Assembly (NCBI GenBank): GCA_013400975.1
Contig: WBMZ01000389.1
Coordinates: 1-64,000 of the forward strand
Direction of reading: 5' to 3'
DNA: 64,000 bases
Source of the DNA: Atrichornis clamosus
Taxonomy: Eukaryota; Chordata; Aves; Passeriformes; Menuridae
Of the stretch, positions 48,101 to 61,442 are shown piece after piece. The notes below the pieces were generated by a model. The model was not told where the DNA came from. It made no database searches and worked only from the letters and a program-made list of their open reading frames with translations. Both the position numbers and the translations under genes were made by a program. Numbering within the stretch: the first letter of the stretch is position 1; the number at the start of each line of letters is the position of its first letter.

Positions 48101-50016
48101 GCAGGACCAGAACTATGCAGGGTCTGTGGTCGATTTTCACACAATAACTGTTAGTGAGAGCCACTGGAGAGCTTCCCCTGTCAAAAACCAAACCTCTGGC
48201 TGAAGCCAACAGTGCCAGTGAGTTTATGCAATGTCTTTATCCCAAACTGAAGACAGGGGGTTTGGCTGTGTTTGTGTTTTGGCCACGTCCGTACATTGGG
48301 ATGATTCAGGCAGACAAGATCTGCTGCCTCTAACACCTTCTATTTAATCCCTGCTACAACTGGTTTTCCCCTTCAAATTCCTTTAAACACTACTGGGAGC
48401 CTTGTTTAAAATATCTCCCTTATAAAGGCTCCTGGCAACTCTGAAATGAGAGTTTTCCTTAATCTCCCTGCGAACTCCAGAGGACAGGCTGGAGTCAGTT
48501 CAGCTGTCACCATCTGACAGGGGTGGTGATGTTAATGAGCAGCAGGAGATGCCAGGCCACAGAAATCCTGAGGTCCCAGACCACCTCCCTCTGCCTTTAT
48601 TCAAACAAGGTCTTTTGATGTGCTCTGACAGACCAAGAGCCACCAAGTGCTGCAGAAGAGCTGAGCACCTTCAGTCCACCAGCCAGCAAACACTGATTTA
48701 GATCTCTTTAAGATCCTCTTAGCCAGGAAGGTGATGGTAGCAAGTGTCCACCTTGGACACTTGGCCAGCAGAAAACAGTTCTTGGGCATTTTGTGCATGG
48801 AACTTGATTTACCTTCCCAAGGAGATGATCCCTTGTAGGTGTCTGACAGGGTCAGGCTCACACCTGCACTTGGCCTTTGTAGACAGGAATTTATTCCTCC
48901 TTCAACTCTCTTGCAGATCAAATGCATCGAGATTATGATAAAAAATAAATATAACCACCTTTTTAAAATATCAAACAGGCAAAACTCCCCACGTATCACA
49001 AATGGTATTAATTTGGCTTGTTATTACACGAGTTGAAAGCATAAAGCAGAGCAAGCCTGGCACGTGCTCTCTTTGAAAGGTTCCCCAGCCCCTGTATTAA
49101 TGGGGTTTTTTCTCCATTATTCACGGAAATCTGAAAGCTTCTCTTTCAGCAGGGAGTGAGGAACAATTTTTACCTTCCAAATAAAAACACGTAGAGACAC
49201 AGATGTTCAGAATAGTTTGCCATCACACTTGCACTGTGAATAGTCAACAGAAAGCAGAGCGAGAAATTTGTCCTCTGCTTACAATAAAGCTCTAAGATTT
49301 CTTTTAAATCAACCATGATTATTGGTTTTTTGATTTAATTTTGTTTCTGACAGATGCAACTTTCCACCACTTAATAAAACCTCTTGCCATTCTCTTCCAA
49401 CACAAACTCCAGTTTGATACAGAGCTGGGGAAGAAGCACACAGCAGATTTGGGTTTTATTTCCATTTCAAGGGGTTCCCTTATGCAAGGAAATGAAACAG
49501 AAACCTATCCAACATCTCACTGCAAGTAGGGGACAGATCCCAGGTATTCTGTCCTGCACACTGACACAGGGCAGTGCAGAAATGGGTTAAATTCCTTGGT
49601 TTCCTTCCCCCAGCACCTGCCCAAGAGATAAAACCTGTTTCAAGGGCTCAGGGAGCTGGAATCAGTCACAACTCAGATGCCAGCCTCCCTCTTTTGCTGC
49701 TTTTCAGAACAGCCTTCCAGGTGAGAAGGTGATGCAGAATTACACAAACTGACCCTAAACTGGGAATGTTTCAGGTCCTGCCAGCAGCCAGGCTGGGGTT
49801 AGTGGGACTCAGTGCTCCAGAAGCAGCAATGACACTTTTGTGACACTTTGCCACTGCTAAAAAGCCAGATTAGAAGTAATGACACACCGACAAAATGAGA
49901 AGAAAAGGGTAAGAGAAGACCAAAATGTCATCACTTCCCCCACCTCCAGCATTCCTAATCACACTTTTTGGAAAATACAAAGACACAGCATCAAGCAGGC
50001 CCTGTCACTTTTTTGT

Positions 50017-50563
50017 GGCCACAGCCCCAGGGCAGGGCCTGTCCCTGTGCTGGCACGGCTGGGGCACCTCCAGGGCTGGGGCAGCTCTGGGACCCTCAGG
50101 ACAGGAGAGCCCTGGAGGGGCTGGAGGCGTCAAGGGAAGGGAACGGAGCCGGGAAGGGGCTGGAGCAGCAGGAGCTGCTCAGGGAGCTGGGAAAGGGGCT
50201 CAGCCTGGAGCAAAGGAGGCTCAGGGGGGCCGTTCTGGCTCTGCACAAGTCCCTGACAGGAGGGGGCAGCCAGGGGGGGTCGGGCTCTGCTCCCAGGGAA
50301 CGGGGACAGGAGGAGAGGGAACGGCCTCAGGCTGTGCCAGGGGAGGGGCAGGTTGGACATCAGGAGGAATTTCTCCATGGAAAGGGTGGTCAGGCCTTGG
50401 CAGGGGCTGCCCGGGGAGGTTTGGAGTCCCCATCCCGGGAGGTGCCCAAGGAAGGCCTGGACGTGGCACTCAGAGCTCTGGCTGGGGACAAGGTGGGGAT
50501 GGGGCACAGCTGGGACTCCATGGGCTGGGAGGGCTTTTCCAACCTCAGAATCTGTGATTCCCA
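50017..50563 (+). mobile_element. CR1 LINE 3' fragment, tail of a second type
   Basis: A plus-oriented CR1 begins abruptly at GGCCACAGCCCCAGGGCAGG. Its first 339 bases differ from 8810-9148 at only about ten positions. The rest (GGAATTTCTCCATGGAAAGG, GGTCAGGCCTTGGCAGGGGC, GAGGTGCCCAAGGAAGGCCT, and the end TTTTCCAACCTCAGAATCTG then TGATTCCC) is a different CR1 3' tail. Open frames of about 210 codons across it are artefacts of GC-rich repeat sequence. Confidence 0.93.
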
Positions 50564-53500
50564 GAGAAGGCTGGAGACCCCAGAAGAGGGGCCCAAAGCC
50601 AGCACCTGAAAACAAGAGCTTCCCTGCTCCTTCAGCTCTGCCACCCTGAGGGTTCTTTGTGCCCCATCACAGGAGTGGCTCCAAGGTGAGGAAAAGGAGT
50701 TCATTTTCTGCCAGCAGCAGCACCCGGAGGCACCAGCAGGAGCTGTGTGAGGACAGGGCCCAGCCAGCTGCTCCTCAGCAGCAGCTGAGACCCAACAAGC
50801 AGCACCAGGTCCTTCCCTAGCAATGTTCCTATGCACTTGGAGCCACTCAGCCACCTCAATCCTGCACATCTGCACACTCAGACATCAACAAATATCTGAG
50901 TGAAGACCCTACAGCCATCCTGGAGGGAAGCAGTGTAGAGCTCACTGTGGAAAACCAATGATCAGGGTCCGTCTTTTGTCTCTAGTTTTGGTCAAGAACC
51001 ACAAAACTTTGAAAAGTTTCTGGAAGTGGAGAACAGAACTGAGAGGAGGAATTAGACAAGTCTTTGGAATGAGAATGAGCTTGGGAAGAACAGGAGGTTA
51101 CCAAGTGTCATTCACTAAAAGTAATTTCCAGGCAGCACCTGGAACACCCAGCTCTGAAGAGCCTCTGCTGTCAGGGCTTCTGCCTCCTCCATGTTCAACA
51201 TCCTAAATACTCAACCTCTTGGCTTCAGCAGCAAGCACCAACCACTGTGGATGAAGGCTAGCCCTGAACAGAAAGCAGGAAAACACTGATTTTACACACA
51301 AACCCTCAGCCCTTCCCTCACAAAAGTCCTGTGGTCTGCAGCTATGAAAGTCATTTTCCTTTCATTGAAAACACAACACCCACATCAGCCATAAGCAAAA
51401 CTATTACAGCTCCTATTGTAACAAAGCGTCAAATGGAGTTTTTCCATGAGAAGTGAAGTCACAACAGCTTAACCAGTGGAAAGTACCACACTTCAGCTAA
51501 ACAGGCTCAAATTCGAGTTTAACACCACTGCAACTACCTGTGATTAGTGACGTGAAATAACTGGAAAACCCAACTAGCCAACACTGACCCAACTGCCCCA
51601 GAGGTGCACCAGAACCAGAAAATGCTCAATCCAGCCCCAAACATCAGCAGCTCTTCGATAATTAGCACGTGAATGTGTGCCATGCTGGAGTGTTCCCTCT
51701 CCCCAGGCTGCTGCTCTGAGACAGCTTGATCCTAATAATAATTTCCAAGTGAAAATACCTTTTTTCTAATGAGTACATATAGAGTAGCCCATGTCCTAAG
51801 CTCAAGCAGAAGGAAGCTTTCCTCCCAGCTTATCTGATTTTCTATTCATTTAAAATATCACGTTTCGGAAGGCCACTTCAGAGTTCAATTCACACTGCTG
51901 ATTTGCTTTGGCAGAGCCCCACGTTATCTGCAAACACTGGTTGAAAACCCAACTGCAGTAATATGATACCCACACCCTGTTGCACAGCAACTGGATAACA
52001 CAGGGACGTGGAAAATGTTGATATTCCAAAATAAGGGCAGGTGACAGAGTTACTAACATCACAGTTCAGGGGCCTACAGGAGTCTGAGAGGCAAGGACAC
52101 CAAAATTAAGAGGTGCCACACCAATTCCCTGCTGCCTGGGGCACTGTCCTGGACTCCCTGCCTGGAATGACCCCTCCTTAGGACACTGTCCCACACTGGA
52201 TGCCCCAGAGCCAACAGGCACCTCCTGCTTTCTGTCCCCTGCTCCACATTTCCCCAACCTCTGAACACAGGCAGCAGGAAATGTCCTACTCACCCCTGCA
52301 AGCCCAAGCACAGCTTTCTTGGGGAAATATTATCTGGAGAAAAGAAGCAGACAAATGAACAGGTCTCTGTTGGAGCATCCTCCAGGAGATTTCCGAGCTC
52401 AGACGAGTACTGATGGATTTTTCCTCAAGCCAAGGACCACCTCACCTCACCTCACATCAGTCCCCTCCAGCACCAGTACCTGTCTATGCTACAGCAGAGG
52501 TAACAGACCTCTGCAATATAAAAAAAATTGAAAGAGTTTCAACACAGTAAAAAAAAAAATTTCTAAGTTTCCTGCCCAAATCACCATGTTTCTTTCTTGC
52601 CCAAATCACCATGTTTCCTGCCCAAATCACCAGGTTGCCCACTACAATTCCCTCACACAAAATAACAAACGTGACAAGGCCCATGACACCCAACCAGTAA
52701 GAATCAAAAACCTTCCCGTCACCCCCAAAGAGCTTCTCTGCCCCGCAGTGTTTGCAGAGGGAGGAGCTGATCCTGATCCCTCTTCCCAGAGCTCTGCAGG
52801 GCACCACAACCCTGACGCAGATCCAGGGCTCTGTCACTGGTACTGGGTTGTCTTGGGCTGCTGCTCTCTCTTGTTCAACCCCACACTGTAAACACAAAGG
52901 TCAGGGTTATACAGAGTAAACATCTGGGCAGTTTATACCAAAAGTTATCTTATTTTTATGTATGATTTGCCCAAATCAGACCAGACCCAACCTTCTGAAA
53001 TCCTGGCAGGACTGGAAACCAATATTCCTTTCAGCTGGAGGAGCTGATGCTGCAGGTTCAGCTGAGCAACCCTTGGAATCCTGGAGTCTCTGGTTCCCAG
53101 GCCCATCCAGGGTATCCTGCTCCACAACTGGGAACCCCAAGGCCTCGCATCCCAGAGCCAAATTCATCACTTTTTATCACAAAGGTATCGCTTGAATTCC
53201 TACCCTGAGCTTGGAAAAAGCCCGTCAGGCCCAGATGTTTCAGACTAAAGACTGGCCTCACACCAGCATTTTTCAGTAAACTCGGTCCTGTAAGAAAACT
53301 TCCAACAAAATGCTGAGATCAAACACCCCTGGCGCTATTTCAGCACAGTGTGATCCACATAGCCAAAAGCCAGATTTGATTGTGCCACTGCACTTTGATG
53401 CCAGACACTTCATGTTATGGGACCTTATGTACCTTATGTGATTTACTCCCTTCATGCTGAAGTGTTTCTTATAAAACTGTTGGGGGAAAGTGAAGTGGAA

Positions 53501-54066
53501 TTTTGTCTGCTTCCACATCCAAGACTTGCACTACTGTGGTACTGGAGGATTATTCCAGTTATTGATGTCTGGAAACAGCAGTTCCCTGGGAACAACAAGT
53601 ACATCCCCCTCACAGCCAGAGCTCACTGGGGTCACAGGAAAGGACCAGAGCCAGGCAGCAAGGCAGAGTGTTATTCACAACACATGGCATAAACAGGATA
53701 ATACCTGTACCAAGTCATTTGGTTTGGGAGGCATTGGGATAAACCACATTTAATACATCAGCAATTCAAACAAAAAGGTTACACTCAAGACTCATTCCAC
53801 TCAAGCTTGCAAAGAAGTTACTTTAATTTACAATAACAGTTGTAGCATAATGATTTTATGTTTTTAAATGGTATCAGGATGCTTTAAGCTATCGACTTCA
53901 TTTTAAAAGAATGCCATGTTTATGTCACATTAATTATGTTTCTGACTGAAACCCAGCTCTGAGGAAGGAACTGCTCCTAGCTTTCCCTCTGCTTCCAAGA
54001 AGTTGCCATGACCTGGGTGCACCCTGATTGCAGTGTCTGAGCCTGGCCAAGAACTACCTGCCTTCA
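50564..54066. other. Intron stretch with small tandem repeats
   Basis: Three copies of CTCAC lie at 52441-52455. A three-copy tandem built on TGCCCAAATCACCA is at 52571-52638. No exon or transposon was recognised. Confidence 0.55.
52571..52638 (+). repeat. Three-copy minisatellite-like repeat
   Basis: The unit TGCCCAAATCACCATGTTTC begins at 52573, 52598 and 52619 (third copy diverging at its end), so spacing is 25 then 21. A related word, TTGCCCAAATCAGACC, recurs about 350 bases later at 52967. Confidence 0.88.
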
Positions 54067-54341
54067 GTGGTGCCAGTCACAGGATGAGGGGCAATGGCCA
54101 GAAGCCAAACCACAAGTTCCACCTCAGCATGAGGAAGAATTTCTTTCCATGGAGGTGGCAGAGCCCTGGAAATGCTGCCCAGGGAGGACCTGGAGTCTTC
54201 TTCTCTGGAGCCATCCCAAACTCCCCTGGATGTGCTCCTGTGTCACCTGCTCCAGGTGACCCTGTCTGGGCAGGGGGTTGGGACCAGGTGATCTCCAGAG
54301 GCCCCTCCCAACCCCAACAATTCTGGGATTCTGTGATTCCC
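54067..54341 (+). mobile_element. CR1 LINE 3' fragment
   Basis: A plus-oriented CR1: GTGCCAGTCACAGGATGAGG, GGCAATGGCCAGAAGCCAAA, AGCATGAGGAAGAATTTCTT, CTGCCCAGGGAGGACCTGGA, and the end CCCAACAATTCTGGGATTCT then GTGATTCC. Confidence 0.9.
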
Positions 54342-57300
54342 AGCCCAGATCCATGAGCAGATTTGATCCAAGCAGTACCTAAACAAGCAGGAGAGCCACG
54401 TTTCCCACTCCAACTCTGCACAACAGAGATCCATCCACACACAGGCACTTGGAGCACCAGCTGTGTCCTGCTCCTGCTGTGGTCAGAGCCCTGAAAGATG
54501 CTGCATTTCACTTCCTGGTTCTGGGAAGTGTTGATTCCACAGGGCATTCCACGTGTCACATCTACCTCCTGCAGAATAGAGCAGCAAAGAGCTGAACCTG
54601 CCTGTCCATGGCTGATCCTGACAGGGTTCCAGAGTTTTCCAGACAGATGCCATAAGCAGGTCTGTGTTTCAGGGCTGCTCAGTCAGACAGTGGGGCTGGA
54701 GTGGCCCCGGCACTGGTCCAGAAGGGATTTTCCCCAGCACCACTGGGAGCTGATGGTATTGGCCTCTCCCCTGCATCCACCCAGGTTCCCACTGCTGCTG
54801 CACACCTGGAAGGTCTCACTGCACGTCAAGCACAATCCCTGCAGCACACACGAAGGGCTGCCCTGACCAACCCACCTCCAACCCCAACCTGAGCTCTGGG
54901 AGCTCACAGCATCTCCTGCTCAACTCCAAACCACTGCATCCAAACTCCACCACACCTCCCTGGCATTGAACGAACAGGTCTGACACAGGAAAGGCCAAAA
55001 CCCCTCCATAAAAAAACCAGCTCCCACAAACACTACAGCCACAACCTGGCACTTCAACTTCCTTTAAACTCAACACTTAAAAATTAATGGCAAATCCACC
55101 CACAGTACTGCACCTAAGAATTGGTTGTTGTCTCACCCCAAGCCCGACTTCCTGGGAGCAACAAATTGGAATTGTGAGCTGTGCTGGACACCAGCCTAAT
55201 GTGGGACAATTCAGCACCAGGGGTTTTGGGCACGGCAAGTCATAATCTCCAGAGGACTTGGCACAAGAGTCAGAGAGGCAATATATTCTCCTCAGTGTCC
55301 AGGAGAACAGGAGAGATAGCATAGCCCCTCCATGCAGAGGTGGAGGGGAGATGAGCTGGATGCACACTTGGAGGTAATGGGAAATCCAGGAGACTGTGCT
55401 GGAGAGCCCTCACCAGCCAGCTCAGGGTGAGCAAACCCAGTTCAAAGCACTCCTCAGATTCCAGCAATACCTCACGACAGCAACGTGCCCAGAAATGTGG
55501 TTTTCTTCTTCTCTCCTGCGTTGTAACCGTGCAGGCTCCAACCCTACACGTTTTCTGGGAAATCCATTAAAAGCCCATGAAGTGCCCCCCAGGCACTCAC
55601 CAAGATCACCATGACGTGAGAGCATCTGCTGCCCACCAAGCAGGACTTCCTCTCAAGCCTCAGTACCACCTTCCCCCCAATAATGCCTGGGCAAACAAGT
55701 TATCCAGGGATGTGGGACAGAGCAGCCACCTTCTTTTTCCTCCCAGAAAACCTCAAAAAATCCTTGGAGAAGGGGAAGGCAGAGAGGAAGCACTAAAGTC
55801 AGAGTCTTTAAAGTATAAACTGAAGTAGAAACCCTCAAGCTGCATTTCACTGCCACAAATAGCAAATATTTAAAAATAAAACATTATTTTTAGCCTAAGT
55901 GGTGCTTAACGATTCGAGAATAAAATCTTGCCCAGAGACAGGGAAATGTCACCATGTGAGAGCACTGAAGCAGCCGTGTCCTGCTCACTGAGCACCACCT
56001 CAGGGCAGAGAGAAGGCATTTGGGACCCTGTCTCAAACCTGATTCAGCCAAAAACCAGAGGAGAATGAGTCAGGTAAAACACCTTGGTGTATCCCATGGG
56101 GGTAAAACAAATAAAATGATACAGAAACTCCCCTAACTGTTCCCCAGATCCTCAAGCAAAGGCTGTTCTGCACAGGACAATTCATCCCATGCCTTTGTTT
56201 CCCACAAGCAGCGACTGCAAGGTCAGGATAGAGAATTCCAGCTGCTCCCAGACAGGTAGGGATTTACCAAAAAGGGGCTGCAAAGGAGAACAGACTGGGT
56301 TTGTCCCTTCCTGCTTCTTTATGACGCTTGACAGACAGACATCCTAAGAAAGTAGGAAAGCAGGCTGGGAAAATAAATCCCCTCTCTATGGTCTCAATTT
56401 GAGATTTTTTTGAACAGAGGAAAAGCTAAATTAACATGGAAAAAAATCATCAGAGTTTTGAAATATCTACAATTACAGTTAGGTTTTGTTTTCTTTTTAA
56501 ACAGTTTAAATCAAATGCCTGAAGAAGCAGATGGGAAACTCTCATGTGCTAAAAACTGAGGCTTACTTCCCTACTAGAGCTCTCCATTAGAAAACCAAAG
56601 ACAGGGCTTAATAAACAAGATGTTTAAGATCATAATTCTTATCAAAAAATCCTGAAGGCTTAAAGAAGTTAGAAGCTCATTTCTGCAGCATTTCTGGTCA
56701 CCGTGCAGACAGATGGAGGGAGACAGCTTCCCCCTCCCCAGCACGGGGTGGGTGAGGTAGGGATTGACTAACTGTGGAAAAATCCACATAATTGAGAAGA
56801 CAAATGTTGAACAGTTATTTTACGGCCTGAACTATTCAAGGAAAAAGGCTGCCCGTGCCAAGGGGCCAGCCAGGCTCATTGTGTGTGTGAGGAGCTTTCA
56901 TCCCCCGCCAGGTACTGCCTCGCTGCTCTGCTCCTGAGCGCTGCATCCAGCTCTGAACAGCGCCGAGAGAGGCAGCAGCAGCATCTCCCAGTGTCACCGA
57001 GGGCAACAGGACCCACACACAGCTCGGGAGCACCACCCCCTGTTGGGGCCATTTGCTGCTGCCCAGGAGGAGCCCTATTTTCAGCTGCTTAAATGACGGA
57101 AAAGCTGTTAACGACCCAGGCTCAAGACTCCCAGCTTGGAGCCTGATTCCAGATGAGTTTTCAAAAATAAAATTAAAGTTTCAGCCAAAGCATCCCAGCC
57201 ATTTCAGAACAATGCTGTTTCTTCCATGTTAAGACTCTCCAGTGACCTCAGGAGCTGCAGCACCCCAATGTTTTCAGAGTGACACACACAAAACATAGAG

Positions 57301-59322
57301 GGAGATGGAAAAGGACCCAGGAGGGGAACTGGTTGAGCAAGAATGCTGGAATATGGATGGGTGGTTTCAAAAGTGAGGATGAGACACATTCAGAAGGGGA
57401 GATTAAAGATCAAACCAATAAAAGCAGCAGAATGAGGCATCTGAAGGAAGCCAAGTTACAGAAGAGAGGAGAAAGAAAGAGCTAGAGAAGATCACAACAG
57501 AAAATAAGAAGTTGTCCAGTCCATGTCCTGCTCTAACTCAGCTGAAGCTGTCTGCAGTGATACATGCTCCTGAAGACATTCCACAACAAGGGCTTCCCAG
57601 CCTCCTGACACAGGCTGTGTCACTGCTGGCAGAAGGATTTCTGCTCCTTTTGATCTCGACTCAATCCTATCGCCAAAAGCCTCCCTGCCCTCTTGAGCCA
57701 GCTCTGCTTTGCTCTTCAAGAACCTTGTGTTCCCACCTCACCCCTCTCTCTTTCAAAGCCCAGCAGGTCCCCTTTCCTGGGGGCAATGGGTGCCTCACAT
57801 GCTGCTCGTGCCCACCCTCTGTGACCCTCCCCAGGTCCCACCACCCTGGGCAGCCCTGGCCCAGCCTCAGCACTGTCCCCTCCCTGGCCCAAGAATAACA
57901 AATATTCTCCAAACACCACAGGCTCCTGCAGAGCCTTTTCCACACTGTGACAGGTTCATGTTTAAGGGCTGCCCCCAGACACCACACTCACCTGCTGTTT
58001 GCACACCTTGCAGAAGGGCCACCCTTTGCAGGAGCCCGGCTGAATTCCACTCTGGCCCCTCAGGATCACAGGAGGAGCTCCAGCATGCTCCCAAAGGAGC
58101 TGCAGTCTCTCCCACCTCTGTCACACAGCACTTGAGGGAGCACACTGTTCCTGAGCCTCCCTGTGCCCCCACAGTGCTGAACAGGGCCAGGCACACCCAG
58201 GCAGCCCAGCTCGAGCCATGGTCCTGTTCCAACCATGAACAGCCAATTCCTGAGGATATTTATCCCATCAACAGCACACCTAGGGAAGGTCAATCCTTTG
58301 TACCCACGCTTCCACAGACTTACAGAACGTCTCATGCAACGGCACCAAAGCCATTCTGAAGTTCAAATGACACCTAATTCTTTTCCTAAGGCTCTTCCAC
58401 AGAAAAAATCCAAACTCATTTGACAGAACTCTTACAAGGAGTTAGGTGGGAGCCACCCCAGACCTGTCATCTCCCCAGTGCTCACAAGGAGTTTGTTTGG
58501 CTGTCCCAGTCTGACTGCTGGAAACCCACCCCACTGCAGCCTGACACGATGATCGCTCCTTGTTCTTCCCTCTGCTGTCAGCAACCCCCTGTGAAGGCAC
58601 AGGCAGGACACCTCACACCTCCCTCATGCTGCTCCACATCACCCAACACCAGGGAAATTACCCTCAGCCTGAGCTCCAGAGCTCCCTGTGCAGGTTCCCA
58701 CCTGGCTGCTGATCCAGGCTTGGAGACAAATCCATCCTGCAGTGGCTTTCCTGCTTTCTCCACATTTCATCTTGAGAATACCAGGAAATTTCACAGATAA
58801 ATAAACACTGGAAACACTGAAGCAGCAAAGTCTTGCTCTTAAAAGGTTAGGAAACACTCTAAATAATACTATTTTGTGTAGATACCTTTTTCAAAGCAAT
58901 GCAAGTTCAGTGTAATCATGGTTTCCATCACCCAGCTCCCTCAGCAGGCAGCACAGGCAGGGTTATTTCCCTGACACATACCAAGTAATTTGTTTTATCC
59001 TCATCATCCAGCACAAGGCTGCATCCCTCATGGACTGCATACAACTCCAACTCTGCTCTGAAGAGTTAAAAGCTCCCTTACAGCCCTTCCCACGATGGCC
59101 CTCCTGACAGCAGGTCTGAGTGTATTTTGATCTTGACAGCTTTCTTGGGAGATGAAACACTATTATTCCAACTCAGAAGGAAAATGGGAAAACTAATAGT
59201 TAAGGTTTATTTTGGATGTTCAGTTAAGAGAGGGTTTGAATCTCTCTCCTTTTTAAAACCACATGCAAACCAAACCTTATCTATCTTTCCAAGCAATATT
59301 TCATGTCTTTTGATATATTTCA
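54342..59322. other. Intron stretch without recognised features
   Basis: Unique-looking sequence. Open frames (longest 216 codons, 57709-58359) have low-complexity, Pro/Ser-rich chance composition and no domain I recognise. AT-rich parts are at 55850-55930 and 56390-56520. Confidence 0.5.
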
Positions 59323-59412
59323 GGAACATGGTTTAGTGGTGGACTTGGCAGCGTGAGGTTCACAGCTGGACTCAGTGATGCTAAAGGTCTTTTACAACTA
59401 AAGGATTCTGCA
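59323..59412 (+). mobile_element. CR1 LINE tail, first of two
   Basis: The last 90 bases of a CR1: GGAACATGGTTTAGTGGTGG, ACTTGGCAGCGTGAGGTTCA, AGGTCTTTTACAACTAAAGG, ATTCTG. The wording is that of a 3' end with a short degenerate tail. Confidence 0.85.
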
Positions 59413-59430
59413 TTCCCCAGTCCTTCATGG

Positions 59431-59487
59431 GGCATGGAGCAGATGATCCCTAAAGGTCCCCTCCAACCCAAAGCACTCCGTGATTCA
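59431..59487 (+). mobile_element. CR1 LINE tail, second of two
   Basis: A second, differently worded 3' end lies 18 bases after the first: GCATGGAGCAGATGATCCCT, AAAGGTCCCCTCCAACCCAA, AGCACTCCGTGATTCACT. It is short but ordered as in CR1. Confidence 0.75.
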
Positions 59488-61428
59488 CTGCACCCAGGGC
59501 ACAGCCTGCAGCAACTCCTGCCAAGTGCCAGGGCTCCCAACCTCGGCAAACCAGACCCTGCCACCCCAAGTCAGGCACACAGAGGGAACCACTTCCGGAA
59601 AAGTTCCCTTAGGATGGGTTACACACCAGCACACGGAGCTCCTGGGCAGGAGCAGAGACAGTTTCATGCTCTAAGGCAACATTTATCTGCTGCTGCTGCC
59701 ACAAAACCCTCTTACAACCCTTGCCTTACTCTCTAAGCGTTTTCCCATACCCCGAAGAAATGAGGCAGAGACCTTACAAATAGCTTTTGTCACCACATAC
59801 GCACAATTCAGCCCCAGAAGAGATCGAGTCCTGCGCACAAAACAAGGCAAGACCTGCAGAAAACAGCACGCAAATGCTTTAGGACCAAAAACACATGCAA
59901 GAAGTGCCATGCAACCTCAGGTGTGGCATTTTCCAGCTGCTGAGTGTTCACACCCAGCCCAAGTATTGCACTATTTAGATCACTCATGATAAAAAGCAAT
60001 GTTAATTTTTACCCTAGGAAGGGTTAAATCCACTTAATCAATGTGCAATAAAGACAGAGCAGTGCCCCAGGAACACTGAAGTTGTTTCTATTTCATACAA
60101 TAAGCAAAATTAAAATCTATCTGCATCATCTGAGGCCACTCAGGCTAGGGAGGGTTATTTTAAATCTGAGTATTAGAAACATATGCTTCTCCATGGAGGG
60201 TTTCAGCAAACCTGAAGCTGCTGGTGCTCAGCCTCTCCCCAGGAATGCCGGACACCTCCAGAGCCCACCGAGCACGACTCCAGCCATCTCACAAGGGGCT
60301 CACAGCATGCAGGGCCCCACCTCCATATGATCAAAACAGACATTGTTTAGACATGATGAACATTTCTAAAAATTTGATCTTTAATCATTTCTTATTTAAA
60401 AACCAATCCTAACAATGATGCAATGCATCCACAGCCCCATTGGTCTGAGCCTCACAACTCCAACAGAGCCCATACACAGTGCTAATTAGTTTGTATTACA
60501 GCAGAAAGGCTCTTAATAAACAGAAATGTGAAACGACTTTTTGGTTATGCAATAGCCATGGAAATAATCTTTAGGAGAAGCCCTTCACTGTCCATATCCT
60601 GACTGGGCTGAGCAGTGCCCTGGGACAGGGGAATCACATTCCTGATGCTGTTTCCAATAAATCTCTGCATCACCAAGAATCCTTTCACTCACTTAATTGA
60701 TGATACAAGGACAGTTCTCTGTGTGTGTGCATAGAGCAGCAGCCAGAACAGGGCTCCAGCCTCAAGTATACTGATGGCAGAGTGTCAGGGTGACAAAAAT
60801 CTCACACACCAGCCTGAGCTGAGTTCCCCGTGGAGGATTTTGTGCCACCCACTGTGACCAGAGGTGACACAGAAATCTCGATTTGCAAAGCTATTGTAAA
60901 AAAAAATACTGCTACAATTTTTGGTTGGTTTTAGAAACTTGATTTTGACAAGAAATTAGAAATGTTACATAACCATATAATTATAGGATTACTATGAGAG
61001 ATAGATAGTTTATTTAAAATGATCCCTTTTGGTTAAGAACATCCTGACTGTGTACAGCATTCTCTTAACCAGGAACAGGACATAAACAGTGTCTGATTTT
61101 GCAGCTTATATATTTATGAATTTATTTATGCTCTGCTCTAAATTTTAAAGGAGCTGGAAGCAAAATAATCCTTCCTCAATGGTGCAAAGCAAATGGACAC
61201 TGACATGGCAAAAATGCCAAACACGGCAAGTTTTGCAAGCTCCCAATATTTACCATCCATCCCAGAGTAATACATTCTCATGCAAGCATGTCACAATGAG
61301 AAAACAACATCTCTATAAGGGTAAAACAAACAGCATTCACAATTTCTGAAAGCATTCTTCCACAATTATTGCACTAGATTAGATTGCCTCATCAACAGGG
61401 CCAGAGGCCATTTACACTATTTTCTTTC

Positions 61429-61442
61429 TTTTTTTTTTTTTT
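61429..61442 (+). repeat. Poly(T) run, 14 bases
   Basis: An uninterrupted T run after a TTTC-rich lead. Confidence 0.9.

Larger units (their letters stand above)
38089..50016. other. Long intron stretch
   Basis: No exon was recognised over about 12 kb. Contents: a CpG-denser 110 bases at about 38205-38315, a 20-base palindrome at 41627-41646, an AT-rich block at 43650-43915 with many TAAT/ATTA cores, a 14-A run at 44365-44378, a 28-base hairpin at 44869-44896, and a MIR-like relic at 45013-45122. A 209-codon open frame (44674-45303) overlaps the last two and has no known domain. Confidence 0.5.
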
